From Burkholderiaceae bacterium (GTDB lineage: Bacteria; Pseudomonadota; Gammaproteobacteria; Burkholderiales; Burkholderiaceae_C): DNA of 64,000 bases. Both the position numbers and the translations under genes were made by a program. Of this stretch, positions 1-8,468 are shown piece by piece (positions within the stretch are counted from its first letter, which is position 1; every line of letters starts with the position of its first letter). The stretch lies in contig JAUYTN010000058.1 in NCBI GenBank assembly GCA_030695205.1, positions 81,390 through 145,389 on the forward strand, written 5' to 3'. The notes below the pieces were generated by a model. The model saw only the letters and a program-made list of their open reading frames with translations. It was not told the DNA's origin and ran no database searches.

Positions 1-208
1 ATGTGTTTTTTGCCTTGAGTCCCCTGCGCACTTGCGCACAGAGGCTCCAACCCATTTCCATGCCAATTGTCCAAGGATGCGGCCCGGCCCATGCCTTGCG
101 AGCGGCCCACCGCGCTGGCTCCGTAGCCAAACCTTGAAAGTTTCATTAGCAAGCTTGCCAGACACGGAAGGCATAAAAGCTTTTTTATTATCAGAAATCA
201 TTTGCCCT

Positions 209-946
209 ATGAACAACGCCTCTTCCTTCGCCCCCGGCCTTGACGTTCAAGGCTTCACGCCGCCGCTGCAGCTGAGTCAGTTCAAGCTGGTGGCCTTTGA
301 CATGGACTCCACGCTCATCAACATCGAATGCGTGGACGAGATTGCCGACGCTGCTGGTCGCAAGGCCGAGGTGGCCGCCATCACCGAGGCGGCCATGCGC
401 GGCGAAATCACCGACTACAAAGACAGCCTTCGCCGGCGCGTGGCCCTGCTCAAGGGCGTGACCGTGGCCCACATGGAAGAGGTCTATACCCAGCGCCTGC
501 AACTCAACCCTGGCGCGGCCGAACTGGTGTCGGCCTGCAAAGCGGCCGGTCTGAAGGTGCTGCTGGTGTCGGGGGGGTTCACGTTCTTTACCGACCGCAT
601 CAAGGCCAGGCTGGGCATGGACTTTGCCCGCTCCAACGTGCTGGAGGTGGGCTCCGGCCCCAACTGCGGCACCCTCACGGGCCGCATGGTGGACCAGCCC
701 TGGGGCGACATTTGCGACGGGGCAGAAAAGCGCCGCACCCTGCTGGAGGTGGCCTCGCTCATGGGCATCACGCCCTCGCAGTGCATGGCCGTGGGTGATG
801 GTGCCAACGACCTGCCCATGATGAAGGCCTGCTCTGACGCGGGTGGCCTGTCCGTGGCCTACCACGCCAAGCCTGCGGTGCGGGCCCAGGCCATGGTGGC
901 CATCAACGAAGGTGGGCTGGACCGACTGCTGGAAGTGCTGGTTTGA
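209..946 (+). CDS. serB: Phosphoserine phosphatase SerB
   Basis: This 245-residue HAD-superfamily phosphatase hydrolyses O-phosphoserine to serine, the last step of serine biosynthesis in the cytosol. The nucleophile motif FDMDST has its aspartates near residues 31 and 33, a VSGG motif II follows mid-protein, and GDGANDLPM with the metal-binding aspartate lies near residue 197. The ATG at 209 fits the compact form of the family. An upstream in-frame extension to position 32 is arginine/proline-rich and looks non-coding. The next gene overlaps its stop codon. Identity is confident. Confidence 0.93.
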   Translation: MNNASSFAPGLDVQGFTPPLQLSQFKLVAFDMDSTLINIECVDEIADAAGRKAEVAAITEAAMRGEITDYKDSLRRRVALLKGVTVAHMEEVYTQRLQLNPGAAELVSACKAAGLKVLLVSGGFTFFTDRIKARLGMDFARSNVLEVGSGPNCGTLTGRMVDQPWGDICDGAEKRRTLLEVASLMGITPSQCMAVGDGANDLPMMKACSDAGGLSVAYHAKPAVRAQAMVAINEGGLDRLLEVLV

Positions 947-1557
947 GCGCTACCACCACGCCCACCGGGCGCTGGCCTGCGCGGGCCTTGGCCTACCTCA
1001 GACGCAGCTGGCTCTCCCACCTGGGCACAGTACTGGTTGCTCTGGCGGCGATGCTGGCGGTGAACGCCTGGCAAACCCGCGCGGTGCCCAGCGGGCTGGC
1101 GCCAGACTTTTCGGGCACCGTTCTGCTGGGGCCGGGCGCATTACCTGTAGCTGGTGCTGCAAGTGCAGCAGGGGTGGCGCATGGCGCGGAGCTCAGCCTG
1201 TCGGAGTGGCGAGCGACCCACCCGGGTCGGCCGGTCGCCATTCACATTTGGGCCGAGTGGTGTCCGTTTTGCAAGCTGGAGGAAGGGTCGGTCACGCGGG
1301 TGGCCGCTGACTGGCCGGTGCTGACGGTGGCCAGCCGCTCGGGCAACGCGGCCCAGGTGACCCGGTACATGGCCCGGCAGCAGCTGCCCTGGGTGGCCAG
1401 CCTGGACCCCAAGGGCGACGTGTCCAAAGCCTATGGCCTGACGGCCGTGCCCGCGTGGGTGGTGCTGGACGCCGACGGCCACATTCGCAGCGTGGCCAGC
1501 GGCTACACCACCGAGCTGGGCATGCGGGCCCGGCTGTGGTGGGCCAGCCTGTTCTGA
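943..1557 (+). CDS. TlpA/ScsD-like thioredoxin-fold protein disulfide oxidoreductase
   Basis: This 204-residue protein has an N-terminal membrane anchor (about residues 26-44) followed by a periplasmic thioredoxin fold. The active site is WAEWCPFCK, and a cis-proline is visible in the TAVPAWVVLD segment. The family handles periplasmic thiol-disulfide exchange. ScsD-type proteins, linked to copper tolerance, are the closest match I recognise. The only plausible start is a TTG overlapping the serB stop codon (TTGA), so translation is probably coupled. The physiological substrate cannot be read from the sequence. Confidence 0.8.
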   Translation: MSATTTPTGRWPARALAYLRRSWLSHLGTVLVALAAMLAVNAWQTRAVPSGLAPDFSGTVLLGPGALPVAGAASAAGVAHGAELSLSEWRATHPGRPVAIHIWAEWCPFCKLEEGSVTRVAADWPVLTVASRSGNAAQVTRYMARQQLPWVASLDPKGDVSKAYGLTAVPAWVVLDADGHIRSVASGYTTELGMRARLWWASLF

Positions 1558-1565
1558 ATTTTTAT

Positions 1566-1610
1566 AACAAAAAGCGTCTTCCACGCTTGCTGGTATTGGA
1601 TTGTTAGCTA
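1566..1610 (-). repeat. Copy A of a dispersed ~45-bp repeat
   Basis: On the minus strand this segment starts TAGCT and continues through CCAATA and CAAGCG blocks. About 23 of its first 31 positions match the copies inside the DUF934 gene (30265-30308) and cysN (32545-32588). It fills the gap between two convergent genes, and its first three bases are the TAG stop of the small membrane-protein gene. It could act as an intergenic spacer or weak terminator, since it also contains AAGCGTCTTCCACGCTT, an imperfect hairpin. No function is shown. Confidence 0.55.
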
Positions 1611-1778
1611 CTTTTTGCCATTCGGCAGGGCAAACATGCTCACCCCCACCGCAATCAACACAGCGGGCCACCAGGTGGCGATGATTTCGCGCATGCTGAT
1701 GTTGATCAGCCCGAGGTTGGACAGCAAAAAGTAGCTGCCCACCAGAATCAACACGATGGCGGCGACGTTTCCACGCAT
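1608..1778 (-). CDS. Small two-helix membrane protein, LiaF-TM-like
   Basis: A 56-codon ORF encodes a very hydrophobic protein. It has one helix at about residues 5-24, an NLGLINIS turn, then TWWPAVLIAVGV and a lysine-ending tail. The pattern (hydrophobic helix, NLG, WWP, second helix, short basic tail) resembles the LiaI/LiaF transmembrane region found in many small bacterial membrane proteins. Translation starts at an ATG on the minus strand. It lies just after the aminotransferase gene on the same strand, about 43 bp away, so the two may be cotranscribed. Function unknown. Confidence 0.6.
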   Translation of the reverse strand: MRGNVAAIVLILVGSYFLLSNLGLINISMREIIATWWPAVLIAVGVSMFALPNGKK

Positions 1779-1820
1779 ACAGGCTCCCAGGTTACACAGG
1801 TTGGACGGATGGGCCTGCGC

Positions 1821-3008
1821 TCACAGTGCGGCGGCCAGGCGTTTGACGCCTTCGACAATTTTGTCGGTGCCCACGGTGGCAAAGCTGACTCGGAAGGTGG
1901 CGTGGTCGGGCTGGTTGGCGTAGAACGGGGTACCGGGCACAAAGGCCACGCCCTGCTCGATGGCGCGCTTGGCCAAGTCGTTGCCGTTGGCTGTTTTTCC
2001 GCCCACTCCGCTCAGGCGGGCCCACACGAACAGGCCGCCCTGCGGGGGGACAAACGTCACGGCATCGCCCAGGTCGGCGCGCAAGGCCTGGCACATGGTG
2101 TGTGCACGCTCGGCATACACGGCGCGCACCTTGGCCAGGGTGGCGGGCAGGCGGCCAGCGGCCAGGTACTGCGCAGCTGTGGCCTGGGCAAAGGTGCTGG
2201 TGTGGGCATCGCTGAACTGTTTGCACATGGTGGCCTTGCCCAGCAGCTCGGGTGGGGCCACCATCCAGCCCACGCGCAGGCCGGGTGAGAGCACCTTGCT
2301 CAAGCTGCCGCAGTGGGCCAGCAGCTCGCGGCTGCCGGGCACGCTGTCGCTCAACGCCAGCAGGCTGGGGGGGGGAGCCTGGTCAAAGTAGAGGTCGCCA
2401 TACGGGTCGTCTTCCACCACCAGGGTGTTGTACTTCACGGCCAGCTCCAGCACCTTTTGGCGACGCTCCAGGCTCAGCGTCGCCCCGCTGGGGTTGCCAA
2501 AGGTGGGAATCAGGTACACCAGCTTGGGGCGGTGCTCGGCAATCAGCGCCTCCAGCGCATCGGTCTGAACACCGTCACCGTCAATGGGGGCCGAAATCAG
2601 CTCGGCCCCATACAGGCGGAAGCACTGGATGGTGGCCAAAAAGGTGGGGCCTTCCACAATGACTTTGTCGCCGGGGGAAATCATGGTTTTGCCCAGGAGA
2701 TCCAGCGCCTGCTGGCTGCCAGTGGTCACGATGAGCTGCTCGGCTGCCACGGAGGCACCTTTGGCCCGCATGAAGGCCGCCAGTTGCTCGCGCAACGGGT
2801 TGTAGCCTTCGGTGGCGCCGTACTGCAACGCGGCGCCAGGGTCAGAGGTCAGCGCCGCGCTCGCGGCTTCGCGGATGCCGTCCACGTCAAACAAAGCCGC
2901 ATCGGGGAAGCCACCCGCAAAACTGATGATGCCGGGCTTGCCCAGCAGCTTGAACAGCTCGCGGATGGCAGAGGTTTCGACATTGTTGAGGCGATCGGCA
3001 AATTGCAT
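1821..3008 (-). CDS. PLP-dependent class I aminotransferase (LysN/MocR-catalytic type)
   Basis: This 395-residue cytosolic fold-type I aminotransferase shows GGFPDAALFDV near the N terminus, the VEDDPYGDLYF segment with the PLP-ring aspartate and tyrosine, and SLSKVLSPGLRVGW containing the Schiff-base lysine. It lacks the GntR DNA-binding domain of MocR regulators, so it is a stand-alone enzyme like 2-aminoadipate or aromatic/branched-chain transaminases. The ATG at 3008 (MQFADRLNN) matches family starts. Twenty-two upstream in-frame codons were not accepted. The amino-acid substrate is not determinable here. Confidence 0.85.
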   Translation of the reverse strand: MQFADRLNNVETSAIRELFKLLGKPGIISFAGGFPDAALFDVDGIREAASAALTSDPGAALQYGATEGYNPLREQLAAFMRAKGASVAAEQLIVTTGSQQALDLLGKTMISPGDKVIVEGPTFLATIQCFRLYGAELISAPIDGDGVQTDALEALIAEHRPKLVYLIPTFGNPSGATLSLERRQKVLELAVKYNTLVVEDDPYGDLYFDQAPPPSLLALSDSVPGSRELLAHCGSLSKVLSPGLRVGWMVAPPELLGKATMCKQFSDAHTSTFAQATAAQYLAAGRLPATLAKVRAVYAERAHTMCQALRADLGDAVTFVPPQGGLFVWARLSGVGGKTANGNDLAKRAIEQGVAFVPGTPFYANQPDHATFRVSFATVGTDKIVEGVKRLAAAL

Positions 3009-3135
3009 GGTGGGATGTCCTGTGTATGCGGAATGTCGCATTTTCCACAACTGCGGCGCGGCACCTTGGGACACGGGTGATACAAACCGGGGTTTACCAA
3101 GCCCCTGCGTTCAGGCCAACCAACCACCACCTCCC

Positions 3136-3786
3136 ATGAAACCTGCGGCCATCGAGACTTTTTTCAACACCCTGAAAGCGGCCAACCCCCAGCCGGTGAC
3201 GGAGCTGGAATACACCAGCGTGTTCGAGCTGCTGGTGGCCGTGCTGCTGTCGGCCCAGGCCACCGACGTGGGTGTGAATAAAGCCACTCAGCGCCTGTTT
3301 GCGGTGGCCCATAGCCCGCAGGCCATTCTGGACTTGGGCCTGGAGGGGCTGGAGTCGCACATCAAAACCATAGGGCTGTACCACAGCAAGGCCCGGCACC
3401 TGCTGCAAACCTGCGAGATTCTGCTGGCACAGCATGGTGGCGAAGTGCCCCGCACCCGCGAGGCGCTGGAGGCCCTACCCGGCGTGGGCCGGAAAACGGC
3501 CAATGTGGTGCTCAACAGCGCGTTTGGTGAGCCCACCATGGCGGTAGACACCCACATCTTCAGGGTCAGCAACCGCACTGGCCTGGCACCTGGCAAAACG
3601 CCGCTGGCCGTTGAGCTGAAGCTGCTTAAGCGCGTTCCACCGGCGTACCGGGTCGATGCCCACCATTGGCTGATTCTGCACGGGCGCTACGTGTGCAAAG
3701 CCAGAACACCGCTGTGCCACACTTGCAACGTATCGCACTGCTGTGACTACGCGCTGAAAGCCCAAGGAAAACCCCCTCGCCCATGA
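3136..3786 (+). CDS. nth: Endonuclease III
   Basis: This is a 216-residue bifunctional DNA glycosylase/AP lyase that removes oxidised pyrimidines in base-excision repair. The helix-hairpin-helix LPGVGRKTA carries the catalytic lysine at residue 120 and AVDTH the catalytic aspartate at 138, the same numbers as in the E. coli enzyme. Four C-terminal cysteines in C-X6-C-X2-C-X5-C spacing bind the 4Fe-4S cluster. The ATG at 3136 gives the standard length. Its stop overlaps the next gene's ATG by 4 nt. Confidence 0.95.
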   Translation: MKPAAIETFFNTLKAANPQPVTELEYTSVFELLVAVLLSAQATDVGVNKATQRLFAVAHSPQAILDLGLEGLESHIKTIGLYHSKARHLLQTCEILLAQHGGEVPRTREALEALPGVGRKTANVVLNSAFGEPTMAVDTHIFRVSNRTGLAPGKTPLAVELKLLKRVPPAYRVDAHHWLILHGRYVCKARTPLCHTCNVSHCCDYALKAQGKPPRP

Positions 3787-4742
3787 CGCAGACCACCCCC
3801 GTATGGAAGCACGAAGACACCCACTTGGGTGCGTGGCTAGGCCCTTGGCGGGTGTTTCACCCCCGCCTTCGGGTGCAAGTGACCCGGCAGTACACGCCGG
3901 GGGCGCTGGCTGACCTGCAAGCCCTTCAACCGCTCACCCAGACCTTGCCCACCGGGCAAGACGGCTGGTTGCTGTACGCCCACACCGTCGCGGGCGAGCT
4001 GGCGCCACTGTCCCACGTCAACGGCTGGTTGGCGTATGTGCCACAGCAGTACGCCAAGTACGTGGTGGACCTGACCATGGGTGCAGAAGCCTATTGGGCG
4101 CAGTTTTCCAGCAAAACGCGCTTCAATTTGCGGCGCAACGTCAAACTGCTTGCCAAGGCCAGCAGCAGCGGCACCTTGGACTGGCGAAGCTACCGCAACC
4201 CCGAGCAGGTGGCCGAATTCCACCGCCTGGCGCTGCCGCTGTCCCGCCGCACCTACCAGCACAAGCTGTTTGACGGGGGTCTGCCGGAAGACGACGCGTT
4301 CAGGCAACGCATGCTGGACGCTGCCAGCCGGGACGATGTGCGCGCCTACATGCTGTGGCTGAACGGGCAGCCGGTGGCCTACGCCTACATGGAACACGAG
4401 CAAGGCTTTCTGGAATGGGCCTACATGGGCCACGACCATGAGCATGCCAACCTGTCACCCGGCACGGTGCTGCTGACACTGGCGATTGAGGCCTTGCAAC
4501 AGGAGGGCCGCTTTCAGTGGCTGGATTTCGGTTCGGGCGAGGGGCAGCACAAGTCCGTCTTCAGCAGCCAGACGCTGCCAGTGGCCGACGTGCTGCTGCT
4601 GCCCCCCACGCTGCGCAACCGCACCCTGGTGTGGTTGCATCGCCACCTGACGTGGGCCTTTGGCCTGCTGCGCAGGGCCACCCAGGCCATGGGTTTGCAC
4701 AGCCGGCTCAAGCGCTGGGTGCGCCAGAAGGCGTCGGGGTAA
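3783..4742 (+). CDS. GNAT-fold (BioF2/CelD/FemAB-like) protein of the exopolysaccharide locus
   Basis: This 319-residue protein has the layout of acetyltransferase-like BioF2 domain proteins. A TRFNLRRNVK segment is followed by a GNAT-like core with YMLWLNGQPVAYAYM and a DFGSGEGQHKSVFS motif near the C terminus. Such proteins are common in exopolysaccharide clusters and may acylate or aminoacylate a sugar or lipid intermediate, but the substrate is unknown. It overlaps nth by 4 nt and is followed 6 bp later by a glycosyltransferase gene, so I place it first in the exopolysaccharide operon. Confidence 0.7.
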   Translation: MTQTTPVWKHEDTHLGAWLGPWRVFHPRLRVQVTRQYTPGALADLQALQPLTQTLPTGQDGWLLYAHTVAGELAPLSHVNGWLAYVPQQYAKYVVDLTMGAEAYWAQFSSKTRFNLRRNVKLLAKASSSGTLDWRSYRNPEQVAEFHRLALPLSRRTYQHKLFDGGLPEDDAFRQRMLDAASRDDVRAYMLWLNGQPVAYAYMEHEQGFLEWAYMGHDHEHANLSPGTVLLTLAIEALQQEGRFQWLDFGSGEGQHKSVFSSQTLPVADVLLLPPTLRNRTLVWLHRHLTWAFGLLRRATQAMGLHSRLKRWVRQKASG

Positions 4743-4748
4743 AGCGCA

Positions 4749-6062
4749 ATGGGAGACGCTGTGTCTTTGGTCATTGAGCTGGGCTGGGCCCTTGTGCTGC
4801 TGGTGCTGGCGCTGCCGGTGCTGGTGCTGTGCACAGAAATCGCCATGGCGCTGCGTGTTTGTGCACGTGGACCCTTTGCAGGTGTACCCCTGCATCCGGG
4901 TCCACACCGCCTGCGCGACACCACAGCCCCCGAACCGCCGGGGCCACCACCCAGCACCGCCATCCTGATTCCGGCCCACAACGAGGCAGCGGGTATCGGC
5001 CAGACGCTGGCGGTTTTTGCCCAGCGCCCCAGTTGGCTGCGACTGTGCGTCGTGGCCGACAACTGCAGCGACGACACCGCCGCCATTGCCCGTCAAGCTG
5101 GTGCCGAGGTGGTGGAGCGGCACGATCTGCTCCACCGGGGCAAAGGGTATGCGCTGCACGCGGGCATGCAGGCCCTGTCTGCCCACCCGCCCGAGGTAGT
5201 GCTGGTACTGGACGCCGACTGCCTGACCCGACTGCCCGACATGGCCGCCCTCAGCCTGGCCTGCCATGGGGCCAAGCGGCCCATGCAGGCTGCCTACCTG
5301 ATGCGAGCCCCCCAGGGGGCAGGCTTGGGCCTGCGTGTGGCGGAGTTCGCCTGGCAAATCAAAACCTGGGTTCGCCCCTTGGGGTGGCGACAGATGGGGC
5401 GTGGCGGCTCGTTGCTGGGTTCGGGAATGGCGTTCCCGTGGGAGGTGCTGGCGGCCATGCCACTGGCCAGCGGCCACATCACAGAAGACCTCAGCCTGAG
5501 TTTTCGGCTGGCACAGGCCCGTGCCACGCCGCTGTTTTACCCATTGGCCACCGTCGAGAGCGTGTTCCCCACCAGCGAAGAGGCCCAGCAGGCCCAGCGC
5601 ACCCGCTGGGAGCACGGTCACCTGGGCATTTTGGGCTCAGAGGTACCACGTGCCCTCGGCGCTGGCCTGCTCAAGGGCGAAGTTGACCGTCTGGTGCTGG
5701 CGCTGTATGTGTTGGTGCCACCGCTGGCGTTGCTGGTACTGGCTTTGGGGGCTACAGGCCTTGCTGCGGTGCTGACCGCTGCGCTGGGTGGCCCCATCTG
5801 GCCCCTGCTGGGTACCGGCCTCTGTGCTGGCTTGCTGGTAACCAGCCTTTTTTTGGCCTGGTCCCGCTGGGGCAGTGACGCCATGACAGGTGCAGACTGG
5901 CTGCACATTCCACGCTATGTGTGGCAAAAACTGGGTATTTACCAGCGTTGGGTCCGCCAACCCGAGACACAATGGACGCGCACGCAACGCAGCGACCCTG
6001 TGCAGCCCGCACCCACACCCACCCATGACCGCCCTCCGAATGAACCGCCAGCAAGCCGTTGA
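4749..6062 (+). CDS. Membrane-bound processive family 2 glycosyltransferase
   Basis: This 437-residue inner-membrane glycosyltransferase has an N-terminal helix (about residues 9-30), a GT2 domain and two or three C-terminal helices. Visible motifs are ILIPAHNEAAG, VVADNCSDDT, the metal-binding VLDADC, ITEDLSLSF with the catalytic acid, and QRTRW, the QXXRW signature of processive, cellulose-synthase-like enzymes. It probably extends or assembles the repeat unit of the exopolysaccharide. Its 3' end overlaps the exporter gene by about 38 nt if the latter starts at 6025. Confidence 0.85.
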   Translation: MGDAVSLVIELGWALVLLVLALPVLVLCTEIAMALRVCARGPFAGVPLHPGPHRLRDTTAPEPPGPPPSTAILIPAHNEAAGIGQTLAVFAQRPSWLRLCVVADNCSDDTAAIARQAGAEVVERHDLLHRGKGYALHAGMQALSAHPPEVVLVLDADCLTRLPDMAALSLACHGAKRPMQAAYLMRAPQGAGLGLRVAEFAWQIKTWVRPLGWRQMGRGGSLLGSGMAFPWEVLAAMPLASGHITEDLSLSFRLAQARATPLFYPLATVESVFPTSEEAQQAQRTRWEHGHLGILGSEVPRALGAGLLKGEVDRLVLALYVLVPPLALLVLALGATGLAAVLTAALGGPIWPLLGTGLCAGLLVTSLFLAWSRWGSDAMTGADWLHIPRYVWQKLGIYQRWVRQPETQWTRTQRSDPVQPAPTPTHDRPPNEPPASR

Positions 6063-7029
6063 CCTTCCCCGCTCCCAGGGCGCTACAAGGCGCTGCTTGG
6101 GCTGGGCCAGGGGTTTGTGGCCGCGTGCGCGCACCGGGCTGGCGGTCCTGGTCACAGGACTGGGCCTGCTGGTACAGCCCCTGCTGGCACAAGAGCTGCA
6201 GCTCAAACCCAGCCTTGAACTGACACAGACCTCCCCACCCACTGCTGTGCCGCTGCCCCCCCTGGCCCAACAGGCGGGTGTACCCATGGGTACAGGTGAC
6301 CAGATCGGCATCAATGTCTTTGGTCAACCCGACCTCACCACGCAGGTCACCCTGGATGCGGTGGGCATGATCACGCTGCCGCTGATTGGCCCCGTCAAAG
6401 CCCTGGGCCTGCTGCCACGCCAGCTGGAGCGCCTGGTGGCGACCCGCCTGGTCGACGGTGGCTACCTGAAAGACGCCGACGTGGTAGTGAGTGTTCAGCA
6501 AACCCGCAGCCGCTTTTTCAGCGTGCTGGGCGAGGTGGCCCGCCCTGGCCGCTACCCCCTGGAAAACCGTCTTTCGCTCCTGGACGCCTTGGCCGAAGCC
6601 GGGGGCGCCACCGACAAAGCCGAACCGGTGCTTCATCTCATTCGTGACAGCGACAACCCGCCAGCGGCCAACGCACCAGGTTCGCGGGAGCTGCCTCCCC
6701 TGCTGCGGTTCAGCTTGGATCCACGCACGGGGCCAGATCCCAGTTTGGCCACACTGCCATTGCTCAACCGCGATGTGTTGTTTGTGCCGGCCAAGCAGGT
6801 GTTTTATGTGTACGGCGAGGTCAGGAGCCCTGGTGTGTTCTCTGTGGAACCAAATCTGAGCGTGCAAAAGGCCCTCAGCCTGGCAGGTGGCCTGACCGAT
6901 CGGGGCAGCGACCGCCGGGTGGTGGTCACCCGCACAACCGACGATGGCCATACCCAGGAAACGTCCACCGATTTGCATGAACCCATCCGGCCTGGCGATG
7001 TGATCAGGGTCAAAGAACGGTTGTTCTGA
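6025..7029 (+). CDS. epsE: Wza/EpsE-type polysaccharide export protein
   Basis: This roughly 334-residue periplasmic/outer-membrane protein has a hydrophobic signal segment ending in LLAQE, a poly-export domain (GDQIGINVFGQPDLTTQVTLD) and two SLBB-type beta-grasp repeats (FSVLGEVARPGRYPLE and FYVYGEVRSPGVFSVE). It should form the outer-membrane channel for the polymer, working with EpsF and EpsG. Unlike Wza I see no lipobox cysteine, so lipid anchoring is doubtful. The start is uncertain between ATG 6025 and ATG 6040. Both overlap the upstream glycosyltransferase gene. Confidence 0.85.
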   Translation: MTALRMNRQQAVDLPRSQGATRRCLGWARGLWPRARTGLAVLVTGLGLLVQPLLAQELQLKPSLELTQTSPPTAVPLPPLAQQAGVPMGTGDQIGINVFGQPDLTTQVTLDAVGMITLPLIGPVKALGLLPRQLERLVATRLVDGGYLKDADVVVSVQQTRSRFFSVLGEVARPGRYPLENRLSLLDALAEAGGATDKAEPVLHLIRDSDNPPAANAPGSRELPPLLRFSLDPRTGPDPSLATLPLLNRDVLFVPAKQVFYVYGEVRSPGVFSVEPNLSVQKALSLAGGLTDRGSDRRVVVTRTTDDGHTQETSTDLHEPIRPGDVIRVKERLF

Positions 7030-7085
7030 CTCACCTGTTGGTCCTGCCAGCCTCGCCTACATCCCTTTTATTCCATGCCCCACCA

Positions 7086-8468
7086 GTGACCTCACAAGCC
7101 GCCCCCCACATTCCGGTGCTCAGCCTGGCCCAGATCCTGGCCATGGTGCAGGCCAGGCTGGGCCTGATTGCGCTGGTCACCGCACTCAGCGTTGTGACCG
7201 CCTATGTGCTAACCAGCCTCATTCCCAAGGTGTACACCGCCACCGCAGAAATTTATGTGGACTTCGGTGCCGGGGACCCCACCATCGGGCGCTATGGCGC
7301 CCAGTTGCTGGACGAGAGCTACCTACAAACCCAAACCGACATCATCCGCAGCGAACGCATCCTGGCCCAGGTGCTGGAAGCAACCCAGCTTCTGGACAGC
7401 GAAAGCGGGCAGCGCCTCGTTGCCAGAATGGGGGCTGCAGCCGCCCGCCAAACGCTGCTGGAGGGGCTTGGAAAATCGCTGGATATCGTTCTGAAAAAGC
7501 CGGGGCGACTGATTGAAATCAAGTTCCGTGCCGACGACGCCGAGCGAGCCCGCATAGGACTTGAAGCAGTGGTCAAGTCCTACCTGGTCACCACCCAACG
7601 CATCACACGTGGGCCCGCCGAAGAGCGGCAAAAGCAGTACGCCCTGCAACTGGAGGGCCTGCGTGCCCAAATGGAAAAGGCCCAGAAGGAGTTGTCAGCC
7701 TACCAACGCGAGCACAACATCGTCAGCCTGGACGAGCAACTTGACACGGACGCCCGCATGCTCCAGGACATGGCACAGCGCCTGACCGAAGCCACCATCG
7801 CTTTCAACACAGCGAATACCCGGCTAGGCTCTGTGAAAGGTCTGCTGGCCAGCGAGCGCTCAGCCGACCGGTTGGCGGCGCTGCCTGACGCACGGGTGGT
7901 CCAGGACTTGCGCGGGCGCATTGAAACTCTGGACGCCCAAATTGCCGCCAGCCAGTCCACACTTGGCGAGCGCCACCCGCGCCTGATGAGCCTCAGGGAA
8001 GAACGCACAGCGGCCATAGATGCCCTCCAGGTAGAAGGGGCGACCGCCGTCAGCGCCTTGACAGCCCAGCGTGACCAACTGGCCCAGGTTCAGTCCAGCA
8101 TCGAATCGGACATGCAGCGCCAGCGGCGGCTGTTGCTGGAGCGCAAACAGCACTTGGATGTGGTCAAGTCCCTGCAAACCGAGATTGACAGCACGCGCGC
8201 GGTGTACAACGTGTCGCTACAGAAATACGACCAGTTTCTGCTGTCCAACGGTGCCAACTCTTCGGCATTCGAGGTGCTGCGCTGGCCCGCCACACCGTTC
8301 AAACCATCCCACCCCATCATGTCGCAAAACCTGGTGTTCAGCGTGCCGGCCGGTCTGATCATCGGGCTGGCGCTGGCGCTGCTGGTGGAGCTGATGAATC
8401 GGCGCATCCGCTGTCCGGCCGACGCCGAGATGTACCTTGGTCTGCCGGTGCTGGGGCGTGCGCCATGA
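7086..8468 (+). CDS. epsF: Chain-length determinant protein EpsF (Wzz/PCP family)
   Basis: This polysaccharide co-polymerase controls chain length and links the exporter to the kinase. It has an N-terminal helix (ALVTALSVVTAYVLTSLI), a long periplasmic coiled coil rich in Glu/Gln/Arg, a proline-rich segment (PATPFKPSHP) and a second helix (VFSVPAGLIIGLALALLVEL). The start is ambiguous: GTG 7086 is listed (460 residues) and TTG 7038 would add 16 residues. Neither has a clear ribosome-binding site. It overlaps the next gene by 4 nt (ATGA). Confidence 0.85.
   Translation: MTSQAAPHIPVLSLAQILAMVQARLGLIALVTALSVVTAYVLTSLIPKVYTATAEIYVDFGAGDPTIGRYGAQLLDESYLQTQTDIIRSERILAQVLEATQLLDSESGQRLVARMGAAAARQTLLEGLGKSLDIVLKKPGRLIEIKFRADDAERARIGLEAVVKSYLVTTQRITRGPAEERQKQYALQLEGLRAQMEKAQKELSAYQREHNIVSLDEQLDTDARMLQDMAQRLTEATIAFNTANTRLGSVKGLLASERSADRLAALPDARVVQDLRGRIETLDAQIAASQSTLGERHPRLMSLREERTAAIDALQVEGATAVSALTAQRDQLAQVQSSIESDMQRQRRLLLERKQHLDVVKSLQTEIDSTRAVYNVSLQKYDQFLLSNGANSSAFEVLRWPATPFKPSHPIMSQNLVFSVPAGLIIGLALALLVELMNRRIRCPADAEMYLGLPVLGRAP

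Noticed and set aside
1..208. A gene or promoter upstream of serB at the left edge.
   Set aside because: Frames are short or arginine/proline-rich, and no -35/-10 pair with correct spacing was found. The region is left as unassigned upstream DNA.
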